Source of the DNA: Lingula anatina
Taxonomy: Eukaryota; Brachiopoda; Lingulata; Lingulida; Lingulidae
Assembly: GCF_001039355.2 (NCBI RefSeq)
Contig: NW_019775678.1
Coordinates: forward strand, 55,229-85,532
Length of the DNA: 30,304 nucleotides
Reading direction: 5' to 3'
Position numbers and translations under genes: made by a program. This document shows positions 1 through 10,838 of the stretch, in pieces (the first letter of the stretch is position 1; each line of letters starts with the position of its first letter). Below the pieces are notes generated by a model. It was not told where the DNA came from. It searched no databases and saw nothing but the letters and a program-made list of their open reading frames with translations.

Positions 1-1520
1 TTAAAGGTACATACGAACCGAGCATCGGTGGAGTGTGGATTCCCAGTAACACATGTAAACCACTTCTACTAGATTCTTATATGACTCAAATAATTTCGAC
101 ATGCCAAGGGATAAACTGAATAGATCACTCGATCGGCCATAAAAGACCTTTAGACTGCTCCTTTCTTTAAATTTATGGTTGTAAATTTAACCTACTTCCG
201 TGACCTACTTTCCTGCCCCATTGACATACAGCTTAGAATACCAGCAGAAAAATCTGTTCAAACATCACTTTGGGGTAAAATTAAACAATGCCTTTTGGTA
301 ATTCTCTTAGTTATACTACTTGTAACTATATGCTGGCATTTGGTTGGTTTTTGTGACAAAAAATTGACTTTGTATGCATCTTTAAACAGAAACCGGAGAA
401 TAAATCCGCAATGCCAGTGTAACCTTTGCCTCAGCTTTGCCATGAGAGTGAACTTCATGACACTCATATGTTTACTGAAAGACCTTACTTCAACCTAGTA
501 AAGCATGCCAGAAATATGCTTCTTATTTTCCCTCTCTCATATTTTTTAGCAGTAAGATGACTGTGAAGGGTGTTAACCGCGTGTTGTGCGTTATTGTCGG
601 GTTAACTATGCATACAAGACGCACGTTATCACCGACGCGTCTGTTCTAAAGGTGTGAGTTCCTCCAGGTACTTGAGTTCTGACCTCTGTGGAACCGCAAA
701 TATATTGGCAATGCAGTTTTATACCAGTGATATATATTTAGTTTGTGTAGATATTGATAACCCATGGAAATGTTTTGTCCTAATGGAGGGCTTGGGCAGG
801 CGGATGAGTGGATATAGTGTTTATTTTCATTATAACACGATTTGATTTTGCTTGCTTTGATACGTTTAACGTCCGTTAGACGTGTAAATCCAATGTCGAC
901 ATCACAATTCTGCGTAAGTCTATATATCTCTTGACACAAGTTTTAACCTATACGGCGCAGGTCTACGAGTTGGAGATGTAGTCTTCTTCATATTGTGACA
1001 TTTTACAAATGGGGTTATCCACCGCAGACACTGTACTCAGTATCAGGTCAAGTCCTTTTTTTTTTTTTTTTTTAATCGGTGATGTTGTCAGAAATTTTAT
1101 TTATTTTGAACATGCTGCCTCAGTCTGACTGAACATTTGGAGTAAACAGGAAGCGCAATCCATCACGCACACTCGCGTTGACGCCGTCATTTTTTGACAT
1201 CGAAATTCTGTCACCATGGTAACGAAATTTTCTAGACAGACGCGCACGTACATTATTCAAAGTATATTGACGTGACCTCAGACAGTCCCCGGCGTCCGAG
1301 GACAGTTCCTCGGCACCCTGAAGACCGCGGTTCACTGGACGACAAGACAGCGGAGACAACCAACTGCACCCTGGAGAGTGAGGTCATTGTCGTTACTTCA
1401 GGGAGACGGTCACAGAGTGGAGCCAGTTCACAAGACAGGCTGCATCCAACAGTGAACCACAGGGTACCTCACCTCGGTCAAGAGTTTCAGTCCTTGCTAG
1501 GAATTGTACTTAAACCGCTG
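1..1520. other. No recognised gene
   Basis: AT-rich in 1-1150 with a T18 run at 1056-1073. The part from 1,270 to 1,500 is more GC-rich and open on the plus strand (a Ser/Arg/Thr-rich frame), but no domain, start or splice pattern convinces me. Confidence 0.5.
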
Positions 1521-1598
1521 ATTTTACTGTTACCGACAGAGGCAAGTTTTTACTGTTACCAACAGAGGCAAGTTTTTACTGTTACCGACAGAGGCAAG
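1521..1598. repeat. 26-bp tandem repeat, three units
   Basis: Three copies of TTTTTACTGTTACCGACAGA followed by GGCAAG; the middle copy has A for G in CCGACAG. An AT-rich stretch of TAAATATTAAAAAT-type words (1599-1660) follows directly. Confidence 0.9.
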
Positions 1599-1660
1599 CT
1601 ATATATTTATTAAATATTAAAAATATTAAATATTAAATATTAAAAATATTATATATTAAA
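1599..1660. repeat. AT-only low-complexity tract
   Basis: Almost pure A/T built from TAAATATTAAA units between the 26-bp tandem repeat and a TGACGTCA word at 1665. No function assigned. Confidence 0.8.
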
Positions 1661-1747
1661 AAGCTGACGTCAGAACTGTCGGTGTAAACCAGTGGTTTAA
1701 GACACAAATCAGACCAGATAACGGAGCCTTCAGTCTGTGTAGTATTC

Positions 1748-1855
1748 ACAGACTCAGGGTGAACTCCTAACTCGACAGACTCAGGGTGAACTCCTAACTC
1801 GACAGACTCAGGGTGAACTCCTAACTCTACAGACTCAAGGTGAACTCCTAACTCC
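1748..1855. repeat. 27-bp minisatellite, four units
   Basis: Four consecutive units at 1748, 1775, 1802 and 1829, each like ACAGACTCAGGGTGAACTCC plus TAACTCG. The first three are nearly identical and the fourth has two or three changes. The period is a multiple of 3, so the minus frame reads as a VELGVHPES repeat within an open frame of about 108 codons (1959-1633). No further evidence supports that frame as a gene. Confidence 0.92.
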
Positions 1856-2512
1856 ACTGCCACAGATTGATAAGGACGTGTCGGGGCAATCACAGCAGCA
1901 CTTGCTTTGAGGACACAGTCTTTACTGGCTGACAACATATTGGAACCGCCTCTACCCACTCAAGACCAGTTAAGACAAGGGGTATTTTGGACTGCAAGAC
2001 AGACTAAATCGCGTCGTCAGAAAACAAGGCCAAGGAGACCCCAATAGTCTACAATGTGCCACAGAACCTGTTTGTATTCTCCTGATGGCAGTTATTCGGT
2101 CTAAGGTATTAGACTTGGTGCGAACAGGCATTGCCTATAAGGAAGTAATAATACAGCCCATACTTTAATGTTACACGTACCCTGCACTTAACCTGCTTCC
2201 AAAATTAACGCTGATAAACAGATATTTACGTCCAAAAACAGCAAGGCCAGAATATAAACCGGATTTGAGGACACGTGTGGAAATGAATTGCCGGACAAGT
2301 TAACATTACAAGCAATTCTAAAACGTATCAGATATGACTTACTATTGGGCGAAGTTGGCGATATCAATTATCAATAACTTGCTAAACTGAACAAAAAACA
2401 ATGATATATGCGACCCTTACTGACCACAACTGAAAAAAAATTATTATCCAAGCTGCAGCCGTCCTTCATTGTATAGCGGGGGAGGACGTTATGATAAATA
2501 CTTTGTATTATC

Positions 2513-2572
2513 GATACAGGCGTTTCCAATTAAACGAGACGTTTTTAGATACAGGCGTTTCCAATTAGACAT
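2513..2572. repeat. 35-bp duplication
   Basis: GATACAGGCGTTTCCAATTA occurs at 2513 and again at 2548, followed by AAACGAGAC in one copy and GACATTTTG in the other. T-rich runs follow from 2580. No gene seen. Confidence 0.75.
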
Positions 2573-2735
2573 TTTGTTTGTTTTTTTTTTTTTTTGTTTT
2601 TTTTTTAGATTTGGGGTGTTTTTAATCTGGGACACACTGTCAAATGAGGAGACTAGAGGGTTCGTGTTGGAATCGTTTGTAGTACAACACGCCCAGTTTT
2701 TTGCTGCATGATTTTATCTTTTCTATGACCCCATT

Positions 2736-2781
2736 CCCAGAGATTAGATCGATCTACTTTAGATCGACCTAACTCCCTGGG
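2736..2781. repeat. Hairpin-forming inverted repeat
   Basis: CCCAGAGATTAGATCGATCT (2736-2755) faces AGATCGACCTAACTCCCTGGG (2761-2781) with a 5-base loop. About 17 of 20 positions can pair. It could be a tiny fold-back remnant; no RNA family recognised. Confidence 0.6.
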
Positions 2782-4094
2782 GGTTCACGCTAAATAGCTG
2801 TCAGCCGAGCGGGCACGAAAGTTAATTACCCCCTTACAGCTTGTGGTGCCAATTGAAATAATTTATAAGGAATAAAAAGACTTCACAGTTATGAATTCAA
2901 AATGTGCACTCTTGATGCAAATCCCTGTTTGTAATGCTAATTACATTGCCTCAGTGATCCCGCTTGTTAAGTTAGTAAGTTAGGGCTTTAACGTCATAGT
3001 TTTTCAATTTTTTATTTCTTTTCATAATTGATTCGATTTTATCTTATAGTGTTTATTATAAGGCGTTTTGAGGTCTTTGTTGAATACACCATAGGGGAAA
3101 TTATTTTACTGTGGTCTTAGAATATAGGTGAAACGGGATGGCATAAAAATTACACGAGAAGAGATCAATTTGGTCTCTTCTTCAAATGTCAGACCAGATC
3201 ACGTTAAGTTAATACTGATGTGAACACACTCAGAGGACGGGATCACTCATCACCTCTGTACGTAGCTGACATTTGCTACAAACAGTCTTCTGGTTCTAAA
3301 GAAACATGGTAACATGCCTTGAATACCCTCCACGGCAGTTATGTAATATTCAGAGCGTGTTCCATGCTGCGCCAAGACATTGATATTCTTTACATTCCTC
3401 TTTGGCGTTTATAAATAAATAAATGAATGAATAAATAAATAATTATAGCACGTGATTGCACCACAGACATTTTGGTAAGGCAGAGGAAAAAGTAGACAAT
3501 GGTACCTCACACTGCACTCAAATATGAATAAAAAGGTCCACGATATTAAATGACGAAATATTAAGAAAATTCCCTGACCCCCAGGGTATGTAACCTTGGA
3601 GACACCACTGTTTATAGTGGCGTGACGTAATATGTCTGCTCGGCTGTCGTCTGCGCAGTTGTAGCGACCGCCCATGTCAGCGAGGGACATTTCCCGTCTG
3701 CTTTTTCACTTCAGTAAAGAATTGGGTTTTATTCCACAGAAAGCCCAAAATTGAATCATTATCCAAAAGTTATTATAATGAATTCAAAAGAGTATTACAC
3801 GGTGAAGACTTTAAGTCAGAAAATACACATTTGCCGTCTGCTTGGCTTATGTCGTCTGTCATTTTTAGCGTCTGTTCTTTCTTTTTCATTCTCAGCTCAA
3901 TTTGTTGTTCGCATAAAATTTTCCGAAAACAAACGACCGACAGCTGCCGGGTGGGTTAACAATAAAAATAACATGCTGGTGATGCAGAAAAACATTCTTA
4001 CACGGGTTGACGCGTTCTCAGACGCAGAGACATGTTTAAATCTTGCAGACAGTAGAAACATCTAGAAATTTCTTTACAGCCCCTCCCAATGGTG

Positions 4095-4133
4095 CCCAAG
4101 ACAGGCTCAGCACGCATCCAAGACAGGCTGAGC
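4095..4133. repeat. Short direct repeat
   Basis: CCAAGACAGGCTCAGCA and CCAAGACAGGCTGAGCA lie 22 bases apart. A single-base difference suggests a local duplication. Confidence 0.6.
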
Positions 4134-4270
4134 AGACTTTTACCTTCGTCTTATATAATACAGATGGCTCTGATTTGTAGGAAGGAGAAACAATCAATTG
4201 CTGAAAGCCACACCCCAACAGATGCTTTGGAAAGGTTGGCTGTGAAGCAGGGCTGGAGCCAGGAAGAAGT

Positions 4271-4317
4271 GGGGTGGGGGGTGGGGGTGTCTGCGTGTTG
4301 GAGGGGGGAGGGGGGGG
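4271..4317 (+). other. G-rich tract with G-quadruplex potential
   Basis: Runs of 4, 6, 5, 6 and 8 G separated by single T/A bases or short spacers (GGGGTGGGGGGTGGGGG, later GGGGGGAGGGGGGGG). It meets the usual G3+N1-7 pattern for an intramolecular quadruplex on the plus strand. The complementary strand gives a Pro-rich frame that I regard as incidental. Confidence 0.7.
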
Positions 4318-4443
4318 TAGCCAGAAGGAGAGAGTGGGAAGAAGTGGGAGGCAGTCGTGACTTTCATTTAGCGAGATAAAAACCAACTTAATGGCTACTA
4401 TTTGAAATTTTAATTAAAATATCATAAGCCTGCCTCACAAAAT

Positions 4444-4684
4444 AACTTTAGCCCAAATACCGATCTAAAACTTTAAGACCAAAGCTTTAGCCTACTTTGT
4501 CTCAACATAACTTAGAAGTAGTTCTATTGTAGAAAACATTGCGTTTTATAAATATTAAATAAAGTTGATGATTAAAACCAATAAATAAACTCTGTTTAAG
4601 TGAACTACTTTCATGAATTTATCTAAAAGTGAAGCAGACCAAAATCTTGGTCTTAGAGTTTAGACCAGTCTTCGGGCTAAAGTT
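4444..4684. mobile_element. Degenerate fold-back element, arms about 80 bp, next to a T run
   Basis: The left arm 4444-4524 begins aactttagcccaaata and ends gaagtagttc. The right arm 4602-4684 begins gaactactttcatgaa and ends cttcgggctaaagtt. In reverse complement they align along their length with many mismatches, best in the outer 39 bases and at the inner GTAGTTC. A run of about 24 T follows the right arm. This may be an old non-autonomous element; no ORF. Confidence 0.55.
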
Positions 4685-4943
4685 TTTTTTTTTTTTTTTT
4701 TTTTTTGTTATAATGGGCCTTGGTCTTGAATTTTCCAGTAGACGAAGGCTGCAGTCGTAAACACAGAAAACTCATCAACACTTCTGTCTAATCTCAAAAT
4801 TTCACATCTGGCAGAATAAAAATAAAACAGTTTCTTGTAATCGGACTTTGCACCAACCAAACAAATGCATACGCCGCTCTTTGGGTGTTAGTTAGTGCAG
4901 AGCTGTTATTCCACGAAAACTGCTTTGTTTTTAAGCATTCCAC

Positions 4944-4972
4944 ATAATAATAATAATAATAATAATAATAAT
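4944..4972. repeat. (AAT)n microsatellite
   Basis: About nine uninterrupted ATA/TAA units. Confidence 0.9.
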
Positions 4973-7227
4973 TTAGGGGTAAAATGAAAGGAAAACCTGC
5001 CATTCAGAGAAAACAAAATTTGTGAATATGGAACCAAAATTAATGAATGTTTGTTTTTTTTCCTCGGGGACATTGCGTTTTTTACCCATTCTGCATTTGT
5101 GCATCCATCATGTGTCGATCACCGGCGATACTAAGGTTCTCTTCACAATGCTGTACGCTGTCAGAGGGAAGCACACAACACCTATACCATCTAACCTCCA
5201 GGAGGGAAAGCTAAGTGTTTTGTAACAGCACATAAAGTCCGAATAAGTTTGTTAAGTCTCTGATCGACTTTAACGTATCAAGACACTGCAGCGCGTTCAT
5301 CATCTCATGATACATCTAAGACGGTACTGTATTATGTAACGAATCATTATATTACATGTACTTGATTGTATTTGTATATGGAGTTTGTTCATGTATTAGT
5401 AAGTAGTATATATAGATGTGTATACGTACACATACATGTATATACGGTACTAATCTGAAATTATTGACCTCACTTCAGTTGGCTAAAAAAGTAACCTCCT
5501 GCAAGGAGACGGAAGAATCAATAATGGTATGGATAGATAACGTGCACAGATACACGATACCCGCAATCTGCCTCTCTCCGAGATCAAACAGTCAAATAGA
5601 GAACCGGACCGATATTTGTCTTGCTAATTAATACCCCGTTCACACTACGATTTGAAATATCTGAACTTCTGAAATTGTCCTGGTAATGAAGTGTCTTTAG
5701 TCTTGTTGTTAACTGAGGCAATCGATCAGAGACGCGATATCTGGGTTAGTAAATGCCCCTTTTACACCACATATTTCACACAGACATGTATACCATTAGC
5801 TCTTCAATTTAACCAGTTAGTCAGAAAGTGCTCTCTCATTTAAGAAACTGGCTTGATGTACAGGACCACAAAGTGCAAGTGCACTGTACCTAAATAATGC
5901 AACATGGCAGTTTTCACCAAAACACACGCCAGACCTACTAGGGCCTAAACTTGTATTCAACCAGCTCCACCTCCTTCAAAATCCATTTTGAAACAGCACT
6001 CATCAACATCGCTTCGTAACCTCCATCTTTAAAGCCAGTATAAAGCACCTGTATGTACTACATGTAACACTAATCACACAGCAATCATATCCGTTACCGC
6101 AATTAATTGGCAACATGTTCAGAACCGTAAATTTTCTTCCTATAGGCAAGACCTACCTGTAGCGCCTCCAGTGACCTGTGTAATTTACCCACTGTGAAGG
6201 TCAAGTGTCTTGCAGTCGATACTGACACGATACGACCGTCCCTCCGAGGCCTACCAGTCACGCCAACTGATACAGAGATACAGCAGATACTGTGGGATCT
6301 TCTCAGGCATTTTAAAGATTGTCTTTTTGGCAATGAACGTAATAATATTTCACGCGAACTTCCCAAAGCAGCCGTTGAGTGTTCTTAGCATGTTTCAGCG
6401 CGTTTCATGTACGCAGCAGACCCTAGTGTGGACTATATCAAGACTCCATTGCCACAGTGTTACAGATGGTATGCATAACTATGGCCAAAATAGAATCGAT
6501 TTTCAGAAAAGGAACTCGTCTCCCCATTGCCTACAGTCATAACAATCATACTATATCACTTCTACTAAATTTCTAATAGAAAAGCAACAGGATGATGGCT
6601 TCCAAACCTCTCCTGCTACTGTTCCTCTTTAAGGTTGGCAATTAACATTTTAATGTTACCTTAAAATTACCTGCAGTTCTTTACAAAAAGAAGACAACCA
6701 TTCCTCAAGCAAGAAGATTTTCCGCTGGCTCGGGTACGAGTTGCTCTGAGCTGGAACGCGATGATGTGAAGCATTCAAAAAGACAAGATCCCAAAAGACT
6801 GACTTTTCATCATGAAATACCACGCTTGTGCATCTTATGTTAATCGACTCAAATCGTATAAAGGTCGCTTAAGATCAAAATAACACTTTCTGCGCATTAG
6901 CAAGAGCTGAGAAAACACGGCAAAGTTGTTGTCAGTTGTTGCTAAATAGATTTCGGGGTTAAAACAATGCATGACTTGAAACATTGTGTATTGTACCACC
7001 ACCACAACAACAACAGTAACAGTCTTTAGTGGTTAGCGAGTGACAAAACAAACATTTGTGTTGGAATAATACAAGGAATAAAATACTTATCTACTCGTGT
7101 GTGTTTGCGTACTCACTGACTGAAAATAAACAAGCCTGGAAAATGTACAGTCTTGTGACGTCTTCGTTTGGCAAGATAATGCTGATGACGACATATGAGA
7201 TATAAGAGGACGGCGCACTGAGACAAG
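4973..7227. other. No recognised gene
   Basis: Mostly AT-rich. A GC-richer patch at 6,130-6,370 is open on both strands, and its minus strand ends at a good donor-like CAG|gtaggt near 6160. No homologous motif is recognised. Confidence 0.45.
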
Positions 7228-7395
7228 ATGGCGACGCGTTTTCTCAACAAAAGTTGCGCCCTGGAAATAACCGGGAAGATGTACAAAGAGAAAAGTTGGC
7301 TGCCCATCGGCGCCGCTGCTGACCAGAAACTATTGTCTTGCCACAAACTGGAGAGACAATACGTTGATTGTGCCGACATCTATCGCACTTCATAG
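7228..7395 (+). CDS. Candidate small ORF, 55 aa, unknown
   Basis: ATG at 7228 to TAG at 7393-7395. The protein starts MATRFLNKSCALEITGK and ends ERQYVDCADIYRTS, with three Cys, one Trp and a mixed, globular-looking composition. I recognise no family. The start context CAAGATGGCGAC matches the TISU element (SAASATGGCGGC) at 11 of 12 positions, and a TATA-like gatataag lies about 25 bases upstream. The local base composition is richer in G+C than its surroundings, and an AATAAA occurs near 7594. Against it: 55 codons can arise by chance, and the opposite strand is also open. It could be a first exon, a microprotein, or noise. Confidence 0.25.
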   Translation: MATRFLNKSCALEITGKMYKEKSWLPIGAAADQKLLSCHKLERQYVDCADIYRTS

Positions 7396-9264
7396 AAGAC
7401 GATATCATACGTTTCAAGCTTACAAGTATCTTGTGAGGATCTTTGTATTACGCCATATGACGTGACGGAAATGACAATTATGCCATCTGAAATAACACAG
7501 ATGTGAAAACAAACCCGGGTGTTATCCATTCATTGATGAAGGAACAATTGAAAAGAGTAAGGAAAAAAAGCACTAGCAAGTGCAGAAAAGACTAATAAAA
7601 TAATATGAAAAAAAAATCAAACGAAATAAACACGCACACACACACACACGATTTGTCACCATTTTATAAGAAAAACATCGACAACTTCTTACTTTCTTTT
7701 GTTCTTCATTTTCAACCAAGTGCCTGATAAACTAAACAACATGGCGTATCATTTCACAGAAACAAGGGGTATTTTCACCCCCAAATCACCACCATCATTC
7801 ACCTAAATGGTCATTTAGACAATCAACGTCGTTCAGAAATTTCTAAATCGGACTTTTCCTACGGCTCGGTCAGACTTCATAGTAAAATGCCACACCAGAC
7901 GGCCAGTGAATGGAGAATATAAATCACAATTTGGAGAAAATAATGTTACAGACCGGACGGATGGTCAACACATTTTCGTGCGTTTTCGCCATTTAGGTTA
8001 TGCATTCAGGATGTTTTCTAGAACCCTGTGACATTTCGGGCGACTGCTCCGTACCAGTGACGCGAACGATTCATTAACACAAAATTATTCCTCTTTAACC
8101 CGTATATACATGTAAATTCTGTTTTCCTAAAATCACGATCAGTTTTACCAATGTTACAGTTTAAAATCCGTTTTGGTCCACTGTCCCCATGTACGCATTT
8201 CAAAGTTGACGGACCAACAGAGACGGCATGGTTTTGTTTTCAGTCCCCGCCCCGCTTTCTACTCTTTAAACTCAAAAACTCTAGCAGAGCAATTTGTTGG
8301 TTTGTGGCAAATTAAAACCGTTTCAGACGACTTAGCAGGCCGCCAAATCTTCGTCACTAAGACAGGGTCCCCGAGTGCACACTGACATTTTAAGGACAAA
8401 ATACATCAAGTCGGGGAACGAAAATAGTTTTGTTCGAGAAGTTATATGAACTTCTCATAAAATGGTTTTGCTGAAGTTCTGTTTACCAGTAGTTCGTGTT
8501 GTAACGAGCCACTTGGTTGACGAAATCAGCAAACCTTCTGCACTAAATTTCCAAACCATTCAAATAAATAAAACGCGCGTCCAAGCATGTCTGGGTTCGC
8601 GAGTGTGTTTGTGTGTGTGTACGTGTGTTTATATGTGCTTGTGTGTGCGCGCACGCGTGTGTTTTTGGGTGTTTGCGTGTGTTTCCTTCTTTAACCATGT
8701 CTGTCTAAGTATTTACCCTCTGCAATATCATGCCTTAAAAGATGTACCAATAAAAATGTTCGAAAGTTAGAATTAATGAGGAAAAAAAGAAAAGGGCGCC
8801 TCCACTTCGACAGACTATCGATACCTAAAATAAAAGCACCGTTTGTCCCCACGTTACACTTGATTGGGTTTGATCACACTGCTGTTTTACCATCCTATAT
8901 CAGAGAAATACTTACAGAACTGGTTAGCGTTTCTAACCGCAACCCCCAGGGTCTAACAGCGGGTACAGTCTGGTCCACACTTTGTACCGCATTTGAACTG
9001 AACTATTTACCATGGGTTTAAATACAGAGCTGAATTTTAGGACAATCATCTTAACTTCGCAACAGGTTGCCCCTATTGCAGATTTTAATGAGTTTGATTA
9101 AGTGACTGCGGTTAGTAGCAGTGTCACCAACACTATGAGGACAGCGTCGCGGAGTCGTCTCGGTTACATTAAGTGAAGACGGTATATAATGAACGCTTTC
9201 AACTCTGCGCTACACTCAAGACACGTTGTTCACGTAACTGTCGATGATCCACCATTGAATTGAC
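7396..9264. other. No recognised gene
   Basis: Holds a short (CA)n at 7633-7650, the GT tract listed, and an 81-codon plus-strand frame at 8776-9021 without recognisable motifs. A TATATAA word at about 9182 precedes the 42-bp minisatellite. Confidence 0.45.
8603..8683. repeat. Imperfect (GT)n tract with GCGCGCACGCG core
   Basis: Alternating purine-pyrimidine GT-rich repeat interrupted by TTT and by GTGCGCGCACGCGTGTG. It is Z-DNA-prone by composition. Confidence 0.85.
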
Positions 9265-9550
9265 TTACAACCATACCAGGTACCCAAATTACAGTTACAA
9301 AGTTAATACCAGATACCAGGTACCCAAATTACAAAGTTACAAAATAAGTACCAGATACCAGATACCCAAATTACAAAGTTACAAAATTAGTACCAGATAC
9401 CAGGTACCTAAATTACAAAGTTACAAAATTAGTACCAGATACCAGATACCCAAATTACAAAGTTACAAAATTAGTATCAGATACCAGGTACCTAAATTAC
9501 GAAGTTACAAAATTAGTACCAGATACCAGGTACCTAAATTACGAAGTTTA
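9265..9550. repeat. 42-bp minisatellite, about six units
   Basis: Units start at 9307, 9349, 9391, 9433, 9475 and 9517 (each TACCAGATACC... or TATCAGATACC...), preceded by a diverged partial copy from 9265. Because 42 is a multiple of 3, the plus frame reads as a 14-residue repeat (like YKISTRYQVPKLQS) with no stop. That frame lacks an ATG upstream and has no other coding signs, so I treat it as a minisatellite. GGTACC and GATACC variants alternate between neighbouring units. Confidence 0.92.
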
Positions 9551-10803
9551 TAAGGTACAGAAAGAAAAACTACGCACACCGACAACAATAGGGGTTGTCT
9601 TGGCGGTCATCTGTTTTCATTCCCACCATCATTTTTTTATTCACAAGTCTAGAAAGCGTACCCTGAAGGGGAGGTAGTAAGGAGGGTAGTGCCCTATGTA
9701 TACTTCTGAAACATAATAAAAATGATGATCCAAATCGCTGTCAAAGGTAATCATTTTTAGCTATCTTTCTTGTACTTGACCTTGAAGACTGACTATTCGT
9801 AACAACGACGGTGGTTCATAAAACCCCTTGAAAAGATCCAAGAATGACAAAAAATATGCTGTTAAGATAATCACGAAATAAAATGAAGGAATGAAATAGA
9901 ACAGCGCTAATTTCATGTTAGTCAAAGTAAGTGAACAAATGAATATAATATATCAATTTAAATCAAATGTAACTCTCTATTGTAATTCTCTATAGTCCAA
10001 ATGATCTTTAAAGCACACACATGGTGACTGTCTATGAGTCGCAAATGTTGTTGCACAAGAAAATATTATGCTTCCCACCGGACAAAAAGATGATCGAGTT
10101 CTGAAATTGGAAAAAAAGCACGATCGAAGAACGCACGGACAAATGACTTTTGGTAAAAAATGAACTGATTACGGTTGCGAAAGAAATATGTAAGGTCACC
10201 AAGTAACTTCAACAAAGAAAAAATGCGCACATAGTTTTCATTACTTTCACTTAGGCACCTAAAAGCCTTCAGTGTGACACTACCGTGAAACGAAAAAACT
10301 CCCAAAAACATTGCTACTATAAGTAACATATGTTTTTATACGTTAGGAGATCACGTATCAGCCGTGTAAATAATACTGAATAAAGAGCACATATGGCAAA
10401 AATCGGGAACAAATCCTCAAGGACTCCTTCTTTCTATGCTAAAATGAACACACATTTCTTTCCCGATTAGCTGGGTAAGGAAGTCAGAAAATAAAACAAA
10501 TGCACGAGGCGATCGGTCAATTGTTTGTGCACGTGTAAGGTTCAATAACCGGTCAGTTTTGTATAATAATCAATTTGATTATTCATCTGTCTCCGGTGTT
10601 CGTCGTGTATGATAGCACTGCAGACGTTATCTATGCGAGGTCATGTTCTGAGGGTTTGTTTGTAGGCATTCTACATCATTATGTAAAACATTTTAGTTCA
10701 GTGAGAAATTAAACCGACATGAACCTTTGAGATAACTCTCTCACACAAACACTCTCTCTCACACAGGCACACTCCTCTTTCACTCTCTCTCTCTCTCACA
10801 AAC

Positions 10804-10838
<35 letters not shown>

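Larger units (their letters stand above)
1856..4094. other. No recognised gene
   Basis: Apart from the 35-bp duplication and hairpin listed, this is AT-rich with a short (AAAT)n near 3412-3440. A GC-richer patch at 3,590-3,690 reads MSLADMGGRYNCADDSR on the minus strand, then a possible donor AAG|gttaca. It is too weak to call. Confidence 0.45.

Noticed and set aside
175-498. 107-codon plus-strand frame with a Leu/Val-rich membrane-like stretch
   Set aside because: AT-rich DNA readily gives such hydrophobic frames; it overlaps an opposite-strand frame and has no other support.
2765-2830. Possible tRNA B-box (GGGTTCACGC)
   Set aside because: No matching A-box, acceptor stem or anticodon arm could be folded around it.
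4036-4386. 116-codon minus-strand Pro-rich frame
   Set aside because: The Pro run comes from the G-rich tract; there is no domain, and splice or start signals are absent.
6103-6388. Frames open on both strands in a GC-richer patch, with a CAG|gtaggt donor on the minus strand
   Set aside because: No recognisable protein motif and no matching acceptor with a good pyrimidine tract.
10066-10329. 87-codon minus-strand frame with a signal-like start (MLLIVAMFLGVFSF)
   Set aside because: No recognised family, Phe-rich as expected from AT-rich DNA, and no supporting promoter or splice evidence. It could be rechecked with expression data.
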